Positions 1 through 7,360 of a stretch of DNA of 38,261 nt are shown piece by piece. Both the position numbers and the translations under genes were made by a program. A model generated the notes under the pieces. It saw only the letters and a list, made by a program, of their open reading frames with translations, had not been told where the DNA came from and ran no database searches. Origin of the DNA: Chthoniobacterales bacterium (lineage in GTDB: Bacteria; Verrucomicrobiota; Verrucomicrobiia; Chthoniobacterales; UBA10450); assembly GCA_003244145.1 (NCBI GenBank), contig QHBM01000073.1:1-38261 (forward strand). The letters are read 5' to 3'. Position 1 is the stretch's first letter, and each line of letters starts with the position of its first letter.

Positions 1-415
1 GGGCCAGCGCGAGATCGTTCGCCTGCAAGAGACGGTGAGCGATTTGTTCGCTGAGGTAGGCGAAAAACGACGGCACCCGCCGGATCAAGTCGCGAAAGTT
101 TTTCCGCTGGAAACACTGGAGGCTCACCGGCTCGCAGGTGCGAACAATATGTTTGCGCGGGAGGCCCGTCAGGGTCTCGACGTCGCCCAGAATGTCTCCA
201 CGCGAAAGATAGACGGCCGCGGCCGAAGCCTTCGCGGAAGGTTGCACCACTTCGACCACGCCTCGATTGATAATGAAGAGGGCATCGCCGGGGTCGCCCG
301 TGGAGTAAACGGTTTCACCTTCGCCGAGATGCCGGACTTGTGAAAGTTCCCCGATCGCTTTGAGCTCAAGCGGCTTGAGCGTCGTGCAAAAGCCAAAGAA
401 ATCCTTATCGAGCAT
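1..415 (-). CDS. Cyclic nucleotide-binding domain protein (C-terminus outside window)
   Basis: The minus-strand frame opens with ATG at 415 (MLDKDFFGFCTTLKPLELKAI) and runs without a stop to the window edge, giving about 138 residues. The sequence has the Crp/cNMP-binding beta-roll pattern: a GEGETVYSTGDPGDALFII stretch near residues 31-50, then GVVEVV, then RGDILGDVETLTGLPRK, which matches the phosphate-binding cassette. The cassette is not canonical, because the usual FGE glutamate is replaced by LGD, so cyclic nucleotide binding is uncertain. The role is probably sensory or regulatory. Partner domains cannot be seen because the rest is cut off. It is divergent from the glycosyltransferase gene that starts at 501. 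Confidence 0.75.
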   Translation of the reverse strand, partial: MLDKDFFGFCTTLKPLELKAIGELSQVRHLGEGETVYSTGDPGDALFIINRGVVEVVQPSAKASAAAVYLSRGDILGDVETLTGLPRKHIVRTCEPVSLQCFQRKNFRDLIRRVPSFFAYLSEQIAHRLLQANDLALA

Positions 416-500
416 ACGTGGTCTATAGCAGGACGCGTGCAGGCCGCGGCCCGTGCCTCGGCGTTTGCAATCGGCCGCGTCGCCATTCAACCTTCACGGC

Positions 501-1703
501 ATGCCCGAGGTCGCCTATTTGTTCGAGCGATTCCCTTCCTTCGGCCAGACGTTTTGTTATCGCGAGGTGGCGGAGCTGGAGCGGCAGGGCGCGAAAGTCC
601 ATGTCTTCTCGATCCGGCGCCCTACCGACGAGCCGGCCCAGGATTGGAACGAAGAAATCGTCCGGAGGGTGCATTATTTGCCCGACGAAAAAATCCTGGT
701 GCGCGAAGTGGAGGCCGCGCTTCGGAGCGGGAAGGTCTCAGGCGCGGCCCGCGAAGCGGTCGAGAATTGGGGACGCCAATCCGATTTCCTCCGGCTCTAT
801 CAAGCGATCCATATCGGGATGCGGATGCAGGAGAGCGATCTTCGGCACGTTCACGCCCACTTTGCCGGCATGGCCGCGCGCACCGCTTTTTGGATCAATC
901 AATTCTTTGGGACTCCGTTCACCTTCACCGCGCACGCGAACGACATCTTTGCCCCCCGCGATTTCGTGGTCTCGCTCCCGAAACTGATCGAGCGCGCCGC
1001 CGCGGTGGTGACGGTCAGCGATTACGCCGTGAACTTTCTCCGAGATCGTTTTCCGGAGAGCGCCGCAAAGATTCATCGAGTCTACAACGGAGTGGATCTC
1101 TCGCGTTACCATCCGTCCGATTTCGGCAGCGGAATTCCGGCGATCGTTTCCATCGGCCGGTTGATCGAAAAAAAAAGTTTTGGCGATCTCATCAAGGCTT
1201 GCGCTCTTCTCACCTTGCGCCGCAGCGATTTTGGCTGCGAAATAATCGGCGAAGGTCCGCTGGAAGGCGCGCTGCGCGTGCAAATCAGTGAAGCGGGTCT
1301 GGAAGGATTCGTGAAATTGATTGGGCCACAGACGCAAGCGCAGATTGCGTTGCGCCTGGCCCAGGCCACGATTTTTGTTTTGCCCTGCACCCGCGAAGAG
1401 GGTGGGGGGATGGATAATCTACCGACCGTGATCATGGAAGCGATGGCGGCGGGACTGCCGGTCATCTCGACCCCGTTGGCTGGTGTTCCTGAGATGGTGG
1501 AACCCGGGGGCAACGGTGAACTCGTTCCCGAACACGATCCCGCGGCCATTTGCGCGGCGATGGAACGGCTCATTTCCGATCCCGAGCGAGCGCGGCGATT
1601 GGGCGATCGCGGCCGGCAAATCGCCCAAGAAAAATTCTCGATTGAAAACAGTGCGCGGCAGCTCCAAGAGCTTTTCGGAAGCATCCAAGGAACGGCGGTT
1701 TGA
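501..1703 (+). CDS. GT4-family glycosyltransferase (WcaL/AmsK-like)
   Basis: A retaining GT-B glycosyltransferase, likely cytoplasmic or membrane-peripheral, that transfers a sugar from a nucleotide-sugar donor to an exopolysaccharide or glycolipid acceptor. The N-terminal acceptor domain contains HVHAHFAGMAAR. The C-terminal GT4 domain contains IVSIGRLIEKKSF, EIIGEGPLEGAL and the donor-site E-x7-E region around DNLPTVIMEAMAAGLPVIS. The frame is open from a GTG at 453, but MPEVAYLFERFPSFGQTF at 501 is the usual N-terminus of this family, so I chose 501 (400 aa). No other polysaccharide genes lie beside it, so the product is unknown. The TGA stop at 1701-1703 lies inside a palindrome at 1693-1711. 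Confidence 0.88.
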   Translation: MPEVAYLFERFPSFGQTFCYREVAELERQGAKVHVFSIRRPTDEPAQDWNEEIVRRVHYLPDEKILVREVEAALRSGKVSGAAREAVENWGRQSDFLRLYQAIHIGMRMQESDLRHVHAHFAGMAARTAFWINQFFGTPFTFTAHANDIFAPRDFVVSLPKLIERAAAVVTVSDYAVNFLRDRFPESAAKIHRVYNGVDLSRYHPSDFGSGIPAIVSIGRLIEKKSFGDLIKACALLTLRRSDFGCEIIGEGPLEGALRVQISEAGLEGFVKLIGPQTQAQIALRLAQATIFVLPCTREEGGGMDNLPTVIMEAMAAGLPVISTPLAGVPEMVEPGGNGELVPEHDPAAICAAMERLISDPERARRLGDRGRQIAQEKFSIENSARQLQELFGSIQGTAV

Positions 1704-1751
1704 AACCGCCGACCTTTAAAAACGGCGGTTTCACTCCGCCGCTCCTTGGAT
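1683..1751. repeat. Compound palindromic element at the end of the glycosyltransferase gene
   Basis: Three nested dyads are visible. The outer arms, 1683-1698 and 1736-1751, are 16 bases complementary with one mismatch (ATCCAAGGAnCGGCGG). Inside is a perfect dyad at 1693-1711 (CGGCGGTTT, G, AAACCGCCG). A second small hairpin has arms 1723-1728 and 1736-1741. The glycosyltransferase stop codon is within the first inner dyad. The element looks like a REP-type intergenic palindrome. It could form an mRNA 3' hairpin, but no T-run follows. Confidence 0.75.
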
Positions 1752-1816
1752 TTGCTGCGGCTCCACTCCGTCACTTTGCTCTTGCTCAAACAATCGGACG
1801 GGTGCGAAATGGAAGT

Positions 1817-2545
1817 ATGAAACTCCCTTTCCGTGTTCTCTTGGTTGCTTTCTGTGTTGCGGCCGCGGCGACTTCTCGTGCGGATAATTGGACCGACAGC
1901 TATAATCGTCTCCTCGCCAAATATGTGACTTCCGGCGGCGTGAAATACGCCGAGTGGAAAGCCAACGCCGCCGACATGCAGGCGCTGCAAGGCGTGGTCG
2001 ATGGCATCGCGAAAGAAAATGTTTCCGCGCTGGGAAAACAGCAGCAGCTCGCTTTTTATCTCAACGCCTACAACGCCTGGATCCTGCACGAAGCCCTCGG
2101 CAAGTATCCGACCAAAAGCGTGAAGGACGCGCTCTTCACCTTCTTCACCGGCCGGCGGATCACCGTGGCCGGCCAGCAGACAAGTTTCAATGCGCTGGAG
2201 AAGGAGACGATCCGCTCGAAATTCGGCGAACCTCGCGTGCATTTCGCGCTCAACTGCGCCAGCCGCAGTTGCCCGCCGTTGAATCGCGAGGCGTTCAGCG
2301 CGGATAAGCTGGACGGCCAATTCGAGAAGCTAGCGAAAGGCTACGTGAATTCCGATAAGGGAGTACGGTATTCCGCCTCGACCAAAACGGCTGAGCTCTC
2401 CAAGATTTTCGATTGGTACAAGGACGACTTCAAAGCGGACGGCGGCCCTGTGGCTTTCATTAACAAACGCCGCTCCTCGCCGCTCCCCGCCGACGCCAAG
2501 ATCACCTACCAGGATTACGATTGGGGTCTGAACGAAGTGAAATAG
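1817..2545 (+). CDS. Secreted DUF547 family protein
   Basis: A 242-residue protein of unknown function in the DUF547 family. The hallmarks are LAFYLNAYNAWIL in the first third and RVHFALNCASRSCPPL near the middle, with the Cys pair of that motif intact. The start at 1817 is chosen because it opens a clear signal peptide (MKLPFRVLLVAFCVAAAATSRA, probable cleavage before DNWTD). The frame is open further upstream, but only through the palindromic element. The mature protein is therefore likely periplasmic or outside the cell. It ends 4 bases before the radical SAM gene, so the two are probably co-transcribed. No reaction is established for the family, and I do not assign one. Confidence 0.85.
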   Translation: MKLPFRVLLVAFCVAAAATSRADNWTDSYNRLLAKYVTSGGVKYAEWKANAADMQALQGVVDGIAKENVSALGKQQQLAFYLNAYNAWILHEALGKYPTKSVKDALFTFFTGRRITVAGQQTSFNALEKETIRSKFGEPRVHFALNCASRSCPPLNREAFSADKLDGQFEKLAKGYVNSDKGVRYSASTKTAELSKIFDWYKDDFKADGGPVAFINKRRSSPLPADAKITYQDYDWGLNEVK

Positions 2546-2549
2546 AAGA

Positions 2550-4019
2550 ATGGTTTTCCTCGCGAACGATCGGGAATTGAAGCGGCCGCCGCGTTGGCGC
2601 GCGCGCTGGAACGCTTTTCGGCGGCCGATCGCTGAAGAAAAGGCCCGGGTCTTAAAGGAGCGCTGGGAATCGCTTCCGCCGGAGCTCCGCACCAACAACC
2701 AGATTTCCGGCCGGCACCTGACGCATTGCGGTTTCACCCTCGGCGCGAGCTACTGCTCGTTTCATTGCACGCACTGTTACCTGCCGAAGAATGCGAACGA
2801 GATTCCGATCCCGTCACTCGCGCAGGTGAAAGAACAGATCGAGGCGAACCGCCGCTTGCAGGGGCCCGGCGGCGGACTCCAGATTACCGGCGGCGATGTC
2901 GCCGATGCTTATTGGAAATCGGGGCGCGGCGATGAGCTGATCGAGATTGTCCGTTACGCGATTTCTGTCGGCTCCATTCCGATGTTGATGACGCACGGAC
3001 AAACGCTGATCGAACATCCGGAGTTCCTCGAGCGACTCGTGGTCGAGGGCGGGTTGCGCCAGATCTCTGTGCACGTCGATATGACCCAAGCCGGCCGGCA
3101 TGGCTTTCCGATCGGACGGATCAAATGCGAAGCCGATCTTCATCCGGTGCGGCAGGCGTTTACTGATCTCGCGTTTCGCGTCCGCGAGAAGACCGGCTTG
3201 CTCCTCGAGTATGCGCTTAGTTTCACCGTCACTCGCCGCAACATCGATGACGTGCCGGAGGTCATCCGCTGGTATCTGGCCGATCCGAAACGCAGTTACA
3301 TCTGGCGCATGCTTAGCTTCCAGCCCGAAGCCGACACCGGCCGCACGATTTTTTCGCAGCGCCCGATTACCTCCGCCGACGTTTGGGAAAAAATTTGCGA
3401 AGGAGTCGGACTGCCGCTGCGGCGCGACGTTTCCATCTTCGGCCATCCCGATTGCAATAGCTGGGCGTCGCTGCTCATCGCGCGACCGTCCGGAAAAATT
3501 TTCCCGCTGCTGCCGGACGACAAGAAGTTTGATTCACTTCTCGGCGAAGTGCTGCGGAAAATCGGCGGACTTTCTCTCGTTAATGACGACGCCGGGACGC
3601 CGCCCTATCGGCTGGCGGGCGTGCTTTTCCAGCATCCGCTTCTCGCCCTTAAACTCGTCGCTAAACTTTTGGGTTACATCACTTCGCGCAACGCGCCGCC
3701 GGAAATCTTTCGTTCCCTTTTGCGCGGGAACGTCCACACCCTCGGCGTCGGCATGCACAATTTCATGGACGCGAAACAAGTGGCGAAAGCGGAGACCGAT
3801 CCGGTCATTCGGGCACGGTTGGATTCGTGCGTCTTCAAAGGCGCGGTCAAACGGAATGGCGAATGGGTCGCGGTGCCGATGTGCTCGATGAATCAGCAGA
3901 CGTGGTCGGAAGTGTACGATGGCCGGCTGAACGATCCCGAGCTGCTAAAGGAGCCTCAGGTTTTTAGCGTTGTAGCCGGGGTCGGTGACCGCGGCCATCG
4001 TGAAACTGGCCCGGTGTGA
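2550..4019 (+). CDS. Uncharacterised radical SAM protein
   Basis: A 489-residue radical SAM enzyme. The cluster motif CSFHCTHC (Cys69, Cys73, Cys76) has the standard CX3CX2C spacing for the 4Fe-4S cluster that cleaves S-adenosylmethionine. It is followed by a GGDV segment (LQITGGDVADAY) resembling the SAM-contacting GGE motif. Further Cys occur toward the C-terminus (SCVFKG, VPMCSMN) and could bind an auxiliary cluster, which is inference. The substrate is not recognisable. The gene starts 4 bases after the DUF547 gene, suggesting a two-gene unit. The last 16 or so codons (from VVAGVGDRG) are encoded by a dispersed repeat, so the natural C-terminus was probably near NDPELLKEP. Confidence 0.85.
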   Translation: MVFLANDRELKRPPRWRARWNAFRRPIAEEKARVLKERWESLPPELRTNNQISGRHLTHCGFTLGASYCSFHCTHCYLPKNANEIPIPSLAQVKEQIEANRRLQGPGGGLQITGGDVADAYWKSGRGDELIEIVRYAISVGSIPMLMTHGQTLIEHPEFLERLVVEGGLRQISVHVDMTQAGRHGFPIGRIKCEADLHPVRQAFTDLAFRVREKTGLLLEYALSFTVTRRNIDDVPEVIRWYLADPKRSYIWRMLSFQPEADTGRTIFSQRPITSADVWEKICEGVGLPLRRDVSIFGHPDCNSWASLLIARPSGKIFPLLPDDKKFDSLLGEVLRKIGGLSLVNDDAGTPPYRLAGVLFQHPLLALKLVAKLLGYITSRNAPPEIFRSLLRGNVHTLGVGMHNFMDAKQVAKAETDPVIRARLDSCVFKGAVKRNGEWVAVPMCSMNQQTWSEVYDGRLNDPELLKEPQVFSVVAGVGDRGHRETGPV

Positions 4020-4050
4020 AGAGAAAGCGGGATCGAGGATCCCGGCTACA
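3971..4050. repeat. 80-bp element with 10-bp terminal inverted repeats spanning two stop codons
   Basis: The perfect inverted ends are TGTAGCCGGG (3971-3980) and CCCGGCTACA (4041-4050). An inner dyad, CGGGATC/GATCCCG, lies at 4028-4034 and 4038-4044. The left 25 bases (3971-3995) recur identically at 19961-19985, and a related dyad lies at 27633-27651. The radical SAM stop (4017-4019) is inside it. The opcA stop, read as TAG on the minus strand at 4048-4046, is part of the right arm. The element occupies the whole junction between these two convergent genes. It has no coding capacity and resembles a REP or small MITE-like repeat. Confidence 0.8.
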
Positions 4051-5089
4051 GAAATTCGCTGACGCAATTCACCGCCCGCAGATAAACGTGATGCGGGCCA
4101 CCGCGCATGAGTTCTTCGTTCATCAAGCGCACGGCGTCGTTCTGCCCGGCAGGCATCCTGCATTTGCGATCACCCGCGGCGACCTCCAGCAGATCGGCGT
4201 TCGGCGCATGGGTCACCTTGAACTCGACCGATCCGCAGCGCACCACGCAACTTCCGATCGGCTCACCCGCTTTCTCGCTGAGCGTGATCTTGATTTTCTT
4301 TCCTTCCTGGCCGCGGAAGCCCAGCTCGCTTTTTCCTTTTTGTCGGCCGTCGCTCCATCGCAATTGGGCCGCCAGCCATCCTGCCAGCAGCAGGGCGGTC
4401 GAGCGGAATCCCGGCGCGAACTCGATCTCAACGCTCTCGATTTCATCGAAGTACGTCTGCATCGACGGATGATCGAAAAATTGCGCGACCGCGAGCCGGA
4501 TCTGGACAAGCCGCGTCCAGTTCAAATCGCACAACACGATCCGCTGTTTCGCTTCCGCCTGCGCGGTCTCGACTCGCTCCATCTGCGCGCGGAAATCGCG
4601 CCAGCCCTGGCTGTCGTAAATCACGCGATCGACCCAGGCCCAGAGTTGCGGGTCCATCGGGTCGGAGAATTCCTCCTGCCACCAGAGCACGAGGGGCAGA
4701 TCGGAATCGAGTTGCGAGAAAACAATATTAGGCAGCAGGCGAGCGGACGGACCTTCCAACAAGAACGACAATTGTTCGGAGCAGACTTGTTTGCTGCCGG
4801 CGCGGCTCACGTGGCAATGAACATTGATCCAGGCCTCGACCCGGTTCTTTTTCGCCGCCGGATTCGCGCCGATCACGATCGCGCGGCACGCGTGGGCCTC
4901 GGTGATCTCGGAGATGATCCTGGTATTGATCGGCAACGATCCCGGCGCCTCGCTGTAAACCGCCAGGTTGATTAACGACGCCCGCGTTTTCGCGCCGCCA
5001 CCTTCCGCCCAGAGTTTTTTCAGCTCACGGTCGATCTTGCCGATCTCGACCGAGATACCTGGCGCAAATGTTTCAGCCGCGGGAGGCAT
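4046..5089 (-). CDS. opcA: OpcA-type glucose-6-phosphate dehydrogenase assembly protein
   Basis: A 347-residue protein matching the OpcA family, which in cyanobacteria and actinobacteria assists assembly or activation of glucose-6-phosphate dehydrogenase. Supporting segments are INLAVYSEAPGSLP, the pattern ACRAIVIGANP, HCHVSRAGSKQVCSEQL and the LPLVLWWQEEFSDP stretch typical of the family. The genomic context is strong: zwf lies two genes upstream on the same strand. The ATG at 5089 overlaps the end of the preceding gene by 17 bases, which suggests translational coupling. The final codons run into the palindromic element at 3971-4050, which supplies the TAG stop. Confidence 0.85.
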   Translation of the reverse strand: MPPAAETFAPGISVEIGKIDRELKKLWAEGGGAKTRASLINLAVYSEAPGSLPINTRIISEITEAHACRAIVIGANPAAKKNRVEAWINVHCHVSRAGSKQVCSEQLSFLLEGPSARLLPNIVFSQLDSDLPLVLWWQEEFSDPMDPQLWAWVDRVIYDSQGWRDFRAQMERVETAQAEAKQRIVLCDLNWTRLVQIRLAVAQFFDHPSMQTYFDEIESVEIEFAPGFRSTALLLAGWLAAQLRWSDGRQKGKSELGFRGQEGKKIKITLSEKAGEPIGSCVVRCGSVEFKVTHAPNADLLEVAAGDRKCRMPAGQNDAVRLMNEELMRGGPHHVYLRAVNCVSEFL

Positions 5090-5702
5090 AGGCGAGAGCC
5101 GGATTCAACCGCACGACGTTGCCTTGCGCGCGCCATTGCCATAGCCGCATGAAACCGGCGATGTGTTTGTTGGCCGCGTCGCTCTGCTCGATCGGGTAGG
5201 AAAAGCGGTACGCGACTAACCAGCGACCATCGCGGAAGAGATAGAAGAGTGAGCCGCATCGACGCGCTTTATTTCCGGAAAGCAGCCGCATTAACTCGTA
5301 CTGCGCCCGGAAACCCGTGAGGTTGCGGCCGGACTGGTTCAGTTGCGCGCGAGATCGCGTAACCAGTTTCACGCCCTTGTAGAGTTTGTTGATCGCGTTT
5401 TGCTGGACGCGCGCTTCGCCGTTGAAATCTTTTGCGTACGTACCCAGCGGATAGACGTAGACATCGCCGCGAATGAGCGGCACGACGTCGTACTCGACGC
5501 CGACGTCGCGATCGGAGCCGTAGATCTTGGTCTGTTCGAAACGGAAGGCGCCCACCCGCGCGGGAAAAATAACGCCGGACGAAACGTGAAGTGTGCCACC
5601 ACTGACTTTCTTGAATGGCGACGCGGCGGATGCGGTGCCGGCCGCGGCGAAAATTAACACCGTGAGTGCGACGATGGCCGCGAAGGTTTGGGAGGTTTTC
5701 AT
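5073..5702 (-). CDS. Secreted protein of unknown function between zwf and opcA
   Basis: A protein of 209 residues. The start at 5702 opens a signal peptide (MKTSQTFAAIVALTVLIF, then AAAGTASA before SPFKK). An in-frame start at 5738 would overlap zwf and precede the signal sequence, so I reject it. The mature part is rich in beta-type segments and holds one Cys (RRCGSLFYLF). I do not recognise a family. It begins 10 bases after the zwf stop and overlaps the opcA start by 17 bases, so it is locked into the zwf-opcA unit. That position is odd for an exported protein, because both neighbours act in the cytoplasm. Confidence 0.75.
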   Translation of the reverse strand: MKTSQTFAAIVALTVLIFAAAGTASAASPFKKVSGGTLHVSSGVIFPARVGAFRFEQTKIYGSDRDVGVEYDVVPLIRGDVYVYPLGTYAKDFNGEARVQQNAINKLYKGVKLVTRSRAQLNQSGRNLTGFRAQYELMRLLSGNKARRCGSLFYLFRDGRWLVAYRFSYPIEQSDAANKHIAGFMRLWQWRAQGNVVRLNPALAYASRG

Positions 5703-5712
5703 GGCAGCGAAT

Positions 5713-7260
5713 TTACAGTCTGCGCCAGGCGCGGCCATCGCGGGCCAGAAGCTCGTCGGCTTCCTCGGGACCCCATGAGCCCGCCGGATATTCGAATAGG
5801 CCGGGTTGCTTTTCTTTCGCCTTCCACGCTTCCTCGATCGGGTCGATAAAGGCCCACGCTTCTTCGACTTCGTCGCGGCGCGCGAACAGCGTGGCGTCGC
5901 CGCTCATGGCGTCGAGAAGAAGCCGCTCGTACGCTTCCGGGCTCGCCTTGCCGAACGAGGTCCCGTAATGAAAATCCATCTTTACCGGTTCGATCCGGAA
6001 ACTGGTGCCGGGCACTTTCGCCTGCATCCGGAGCGAGATTCCTTCGTCGGGCTGGATCCGAATCACGAGCACGTTTTGATCGAGCGAGACCGACTCGCGG
6101 TTGAAAAGAACCGCCGGCGCTTTCTTGAAATGGACCGAGATTTCCGTGCCGGATTTCGGAAGCCGCTTGCCAACGCGAATGTAAATCGGGACGTCCGCCA
6201 GGCGCCAGTCATCTACTCGCACCTTCAGCGCGACGAAAGTCTCCGTCTTCGAATCCGGCTTCACGTTTTTCTCGCTCCGGTAGCCGGGCACCGTCTGTCC
6301 ATTGATCGCGCCTTCTGCGTATTGGCCGCGGACAACGTTGCGGGTGATTTCTTCCGCGCTCATGCGGTGGAGCGAACGGACGATCTTCACTTTTTCATCG
6401 CGAATACTGTCGGGGCCGAGATCGGTGGGCGGCTCCATCGCCACGAGGCAGAGGAGCTGGAGCAAATGGTTTTGGACCATGTCGCGCAACGCGCCCGCGC
6501 CCTCGTAATAGCCGGCGCGCCCCTCCACTCCGAGCGTTTCCGCGGCGGTGATCTGAATATGGTCGACGTAACGGCCATTCCAGATCGGTTCGAAGATTGC
6601 GTTCGCGAAACGCAGCACCAAAATATTTTGGGCCGTTTCTTTCCCGAGGAAGTGATCGATCCGATAGGTCTGGTTCTCGGCGAAGGCCGTGCGCACCACG
6701 GCGTTCAATTCGCGTGCGGTTGTCAGATCGGTGCCGAACGGCTTCTCCACGATCACCCGCGCCCAGCCGCCCTCGCGCGGTTGATTCAACCCGGCGTCCT
6801 TCAGATTCTTCAGGATCGGCTCGAACTGGTCCGGCGCGACCGCGAGATAAAATAATCGATTCCCTCCGGTGCCTCGCTCCTTATCTATTTTCTCGAGACG
6901 TTCCGCCAAACTTTTGTAGCCGGCCGCATCGTGAAACTCACTCTGGTGGTAGAACAGCGCCTCCGCGAACCCGCTCCAGATTTCATCGCGCACCGTTTGC
7001 CGGGAAAATTTGCGGGTGGCTTCGCCCTGTTCCTTTCGAAATTCCTCATCCGTTTTCGGGCGGCGCGCGAAACCAATCACGGCCGACGCCGGTGGCAATT
7101 CTCCATCGGCCGCGAGATTGTAAAGAGCGGGGATGAGTTTCCGCATCGTCAGGTCGCCCGTCGCGCCAAAAATAACCACGCTACAAGCCTGCGGCACCAC
7201 GCGCGTGGCGAGCCCCTCGCGGAGCGGGTTCGTTTTTGGTGTGTCCGAGGTATTGCTCAT
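5713..7260 (-). CDS. zwf: Glucose-6-phosphate 1-dehydrogenase
   Basis: Oxidises glucose 6-phosphate to 6-phosphogluconolactone with NAD(P)+, the first step of the oxidative pentose phosphate pathway, in the cytoplasm. At 515 residues it is normal length. Visible motifs are the nucleotide-binding GATGDLTMRK (32-41), EKPFG (172-176) and the active-site RIDHFLGKE (200-208) with its catalytic His. The C-terminal domain contains YIRVGKRLPKSGTEI and RIQPDEGISLRMQAKVPG, as in known enzymes. It is the first gene of a minus-strand unit with a secreted protein and opcA. No gnd, pgl or transketolase gene is present in the window. Confidence 0.96.
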   Translation of the reverse strand: MSNTSDTPKTNPLREGLATRVVPQACSVVIFGATGDLTMRKLIPALYNLAADGELPPASAVIGFARRPKTDEEFRKEQGEATRKFSRQTVRDEIWSGFAEALFYHQSEFHDAAGYKSLAERLEKIDKERGTGGNRLFYLAVAPDQFEPILKNLKDAGLNQPREGGWARVIVEKPFGTDLTTARELNAVVRTAFAENQTYRIDHFLGKETAQNILVLRFANAIFEPIWNGRYVDHIQITAAETLGVEGRAGYYEGAGALRDMVQNHLLQLLCLVAMEPPTDLGPDSIRDEKVKIVRSLHRMSAEEITRNVVRGQYAEGAINGQTVPGYRSEKNVKPDSKTETFVALKVRVDDWRLADVPIYIRVGKRLPKSGTEISVHFKKAPAVLFNRESVSLDQNVLVIRIQPDEGISLRMQAKVPGTSFRIEPVKMDFHYGTSFGKASPEAYERLLLDAMSGDATLFARRDEVEEAWAFIDPIEEAWKAKEKQPGLFEYPAGSWGPEEADELLARDGRAWRRL

Positions 7261-7360
7261 CTTGCGAGAATGCGCCGCAGATTAGGCAGATTCGCTCCGA
7301 TTACGTAAGAGGAAAATTCCGGAGGGATCGGCGTCGCTGGCACCCATCACGTCGCGTCAG

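Noticed and set aside
1106..2320. 404-residue minus-strand open frame
   Set aside because: It runs antisense across the glycosyltransferase and DUF547 genes, is Arg/Ser-rich with no family signature, and both plus-strand genes are well supported.
4016..4975. 319-residue plus-strand open frame
   Set aside because: Antisense to opcA; composition is that of a GC-rich shadow frame and there are no motifs.
5806..6855. 349-residue plus-strand open frame
   Set aside because: Antisense to zwf, whose motifs and length are clear.
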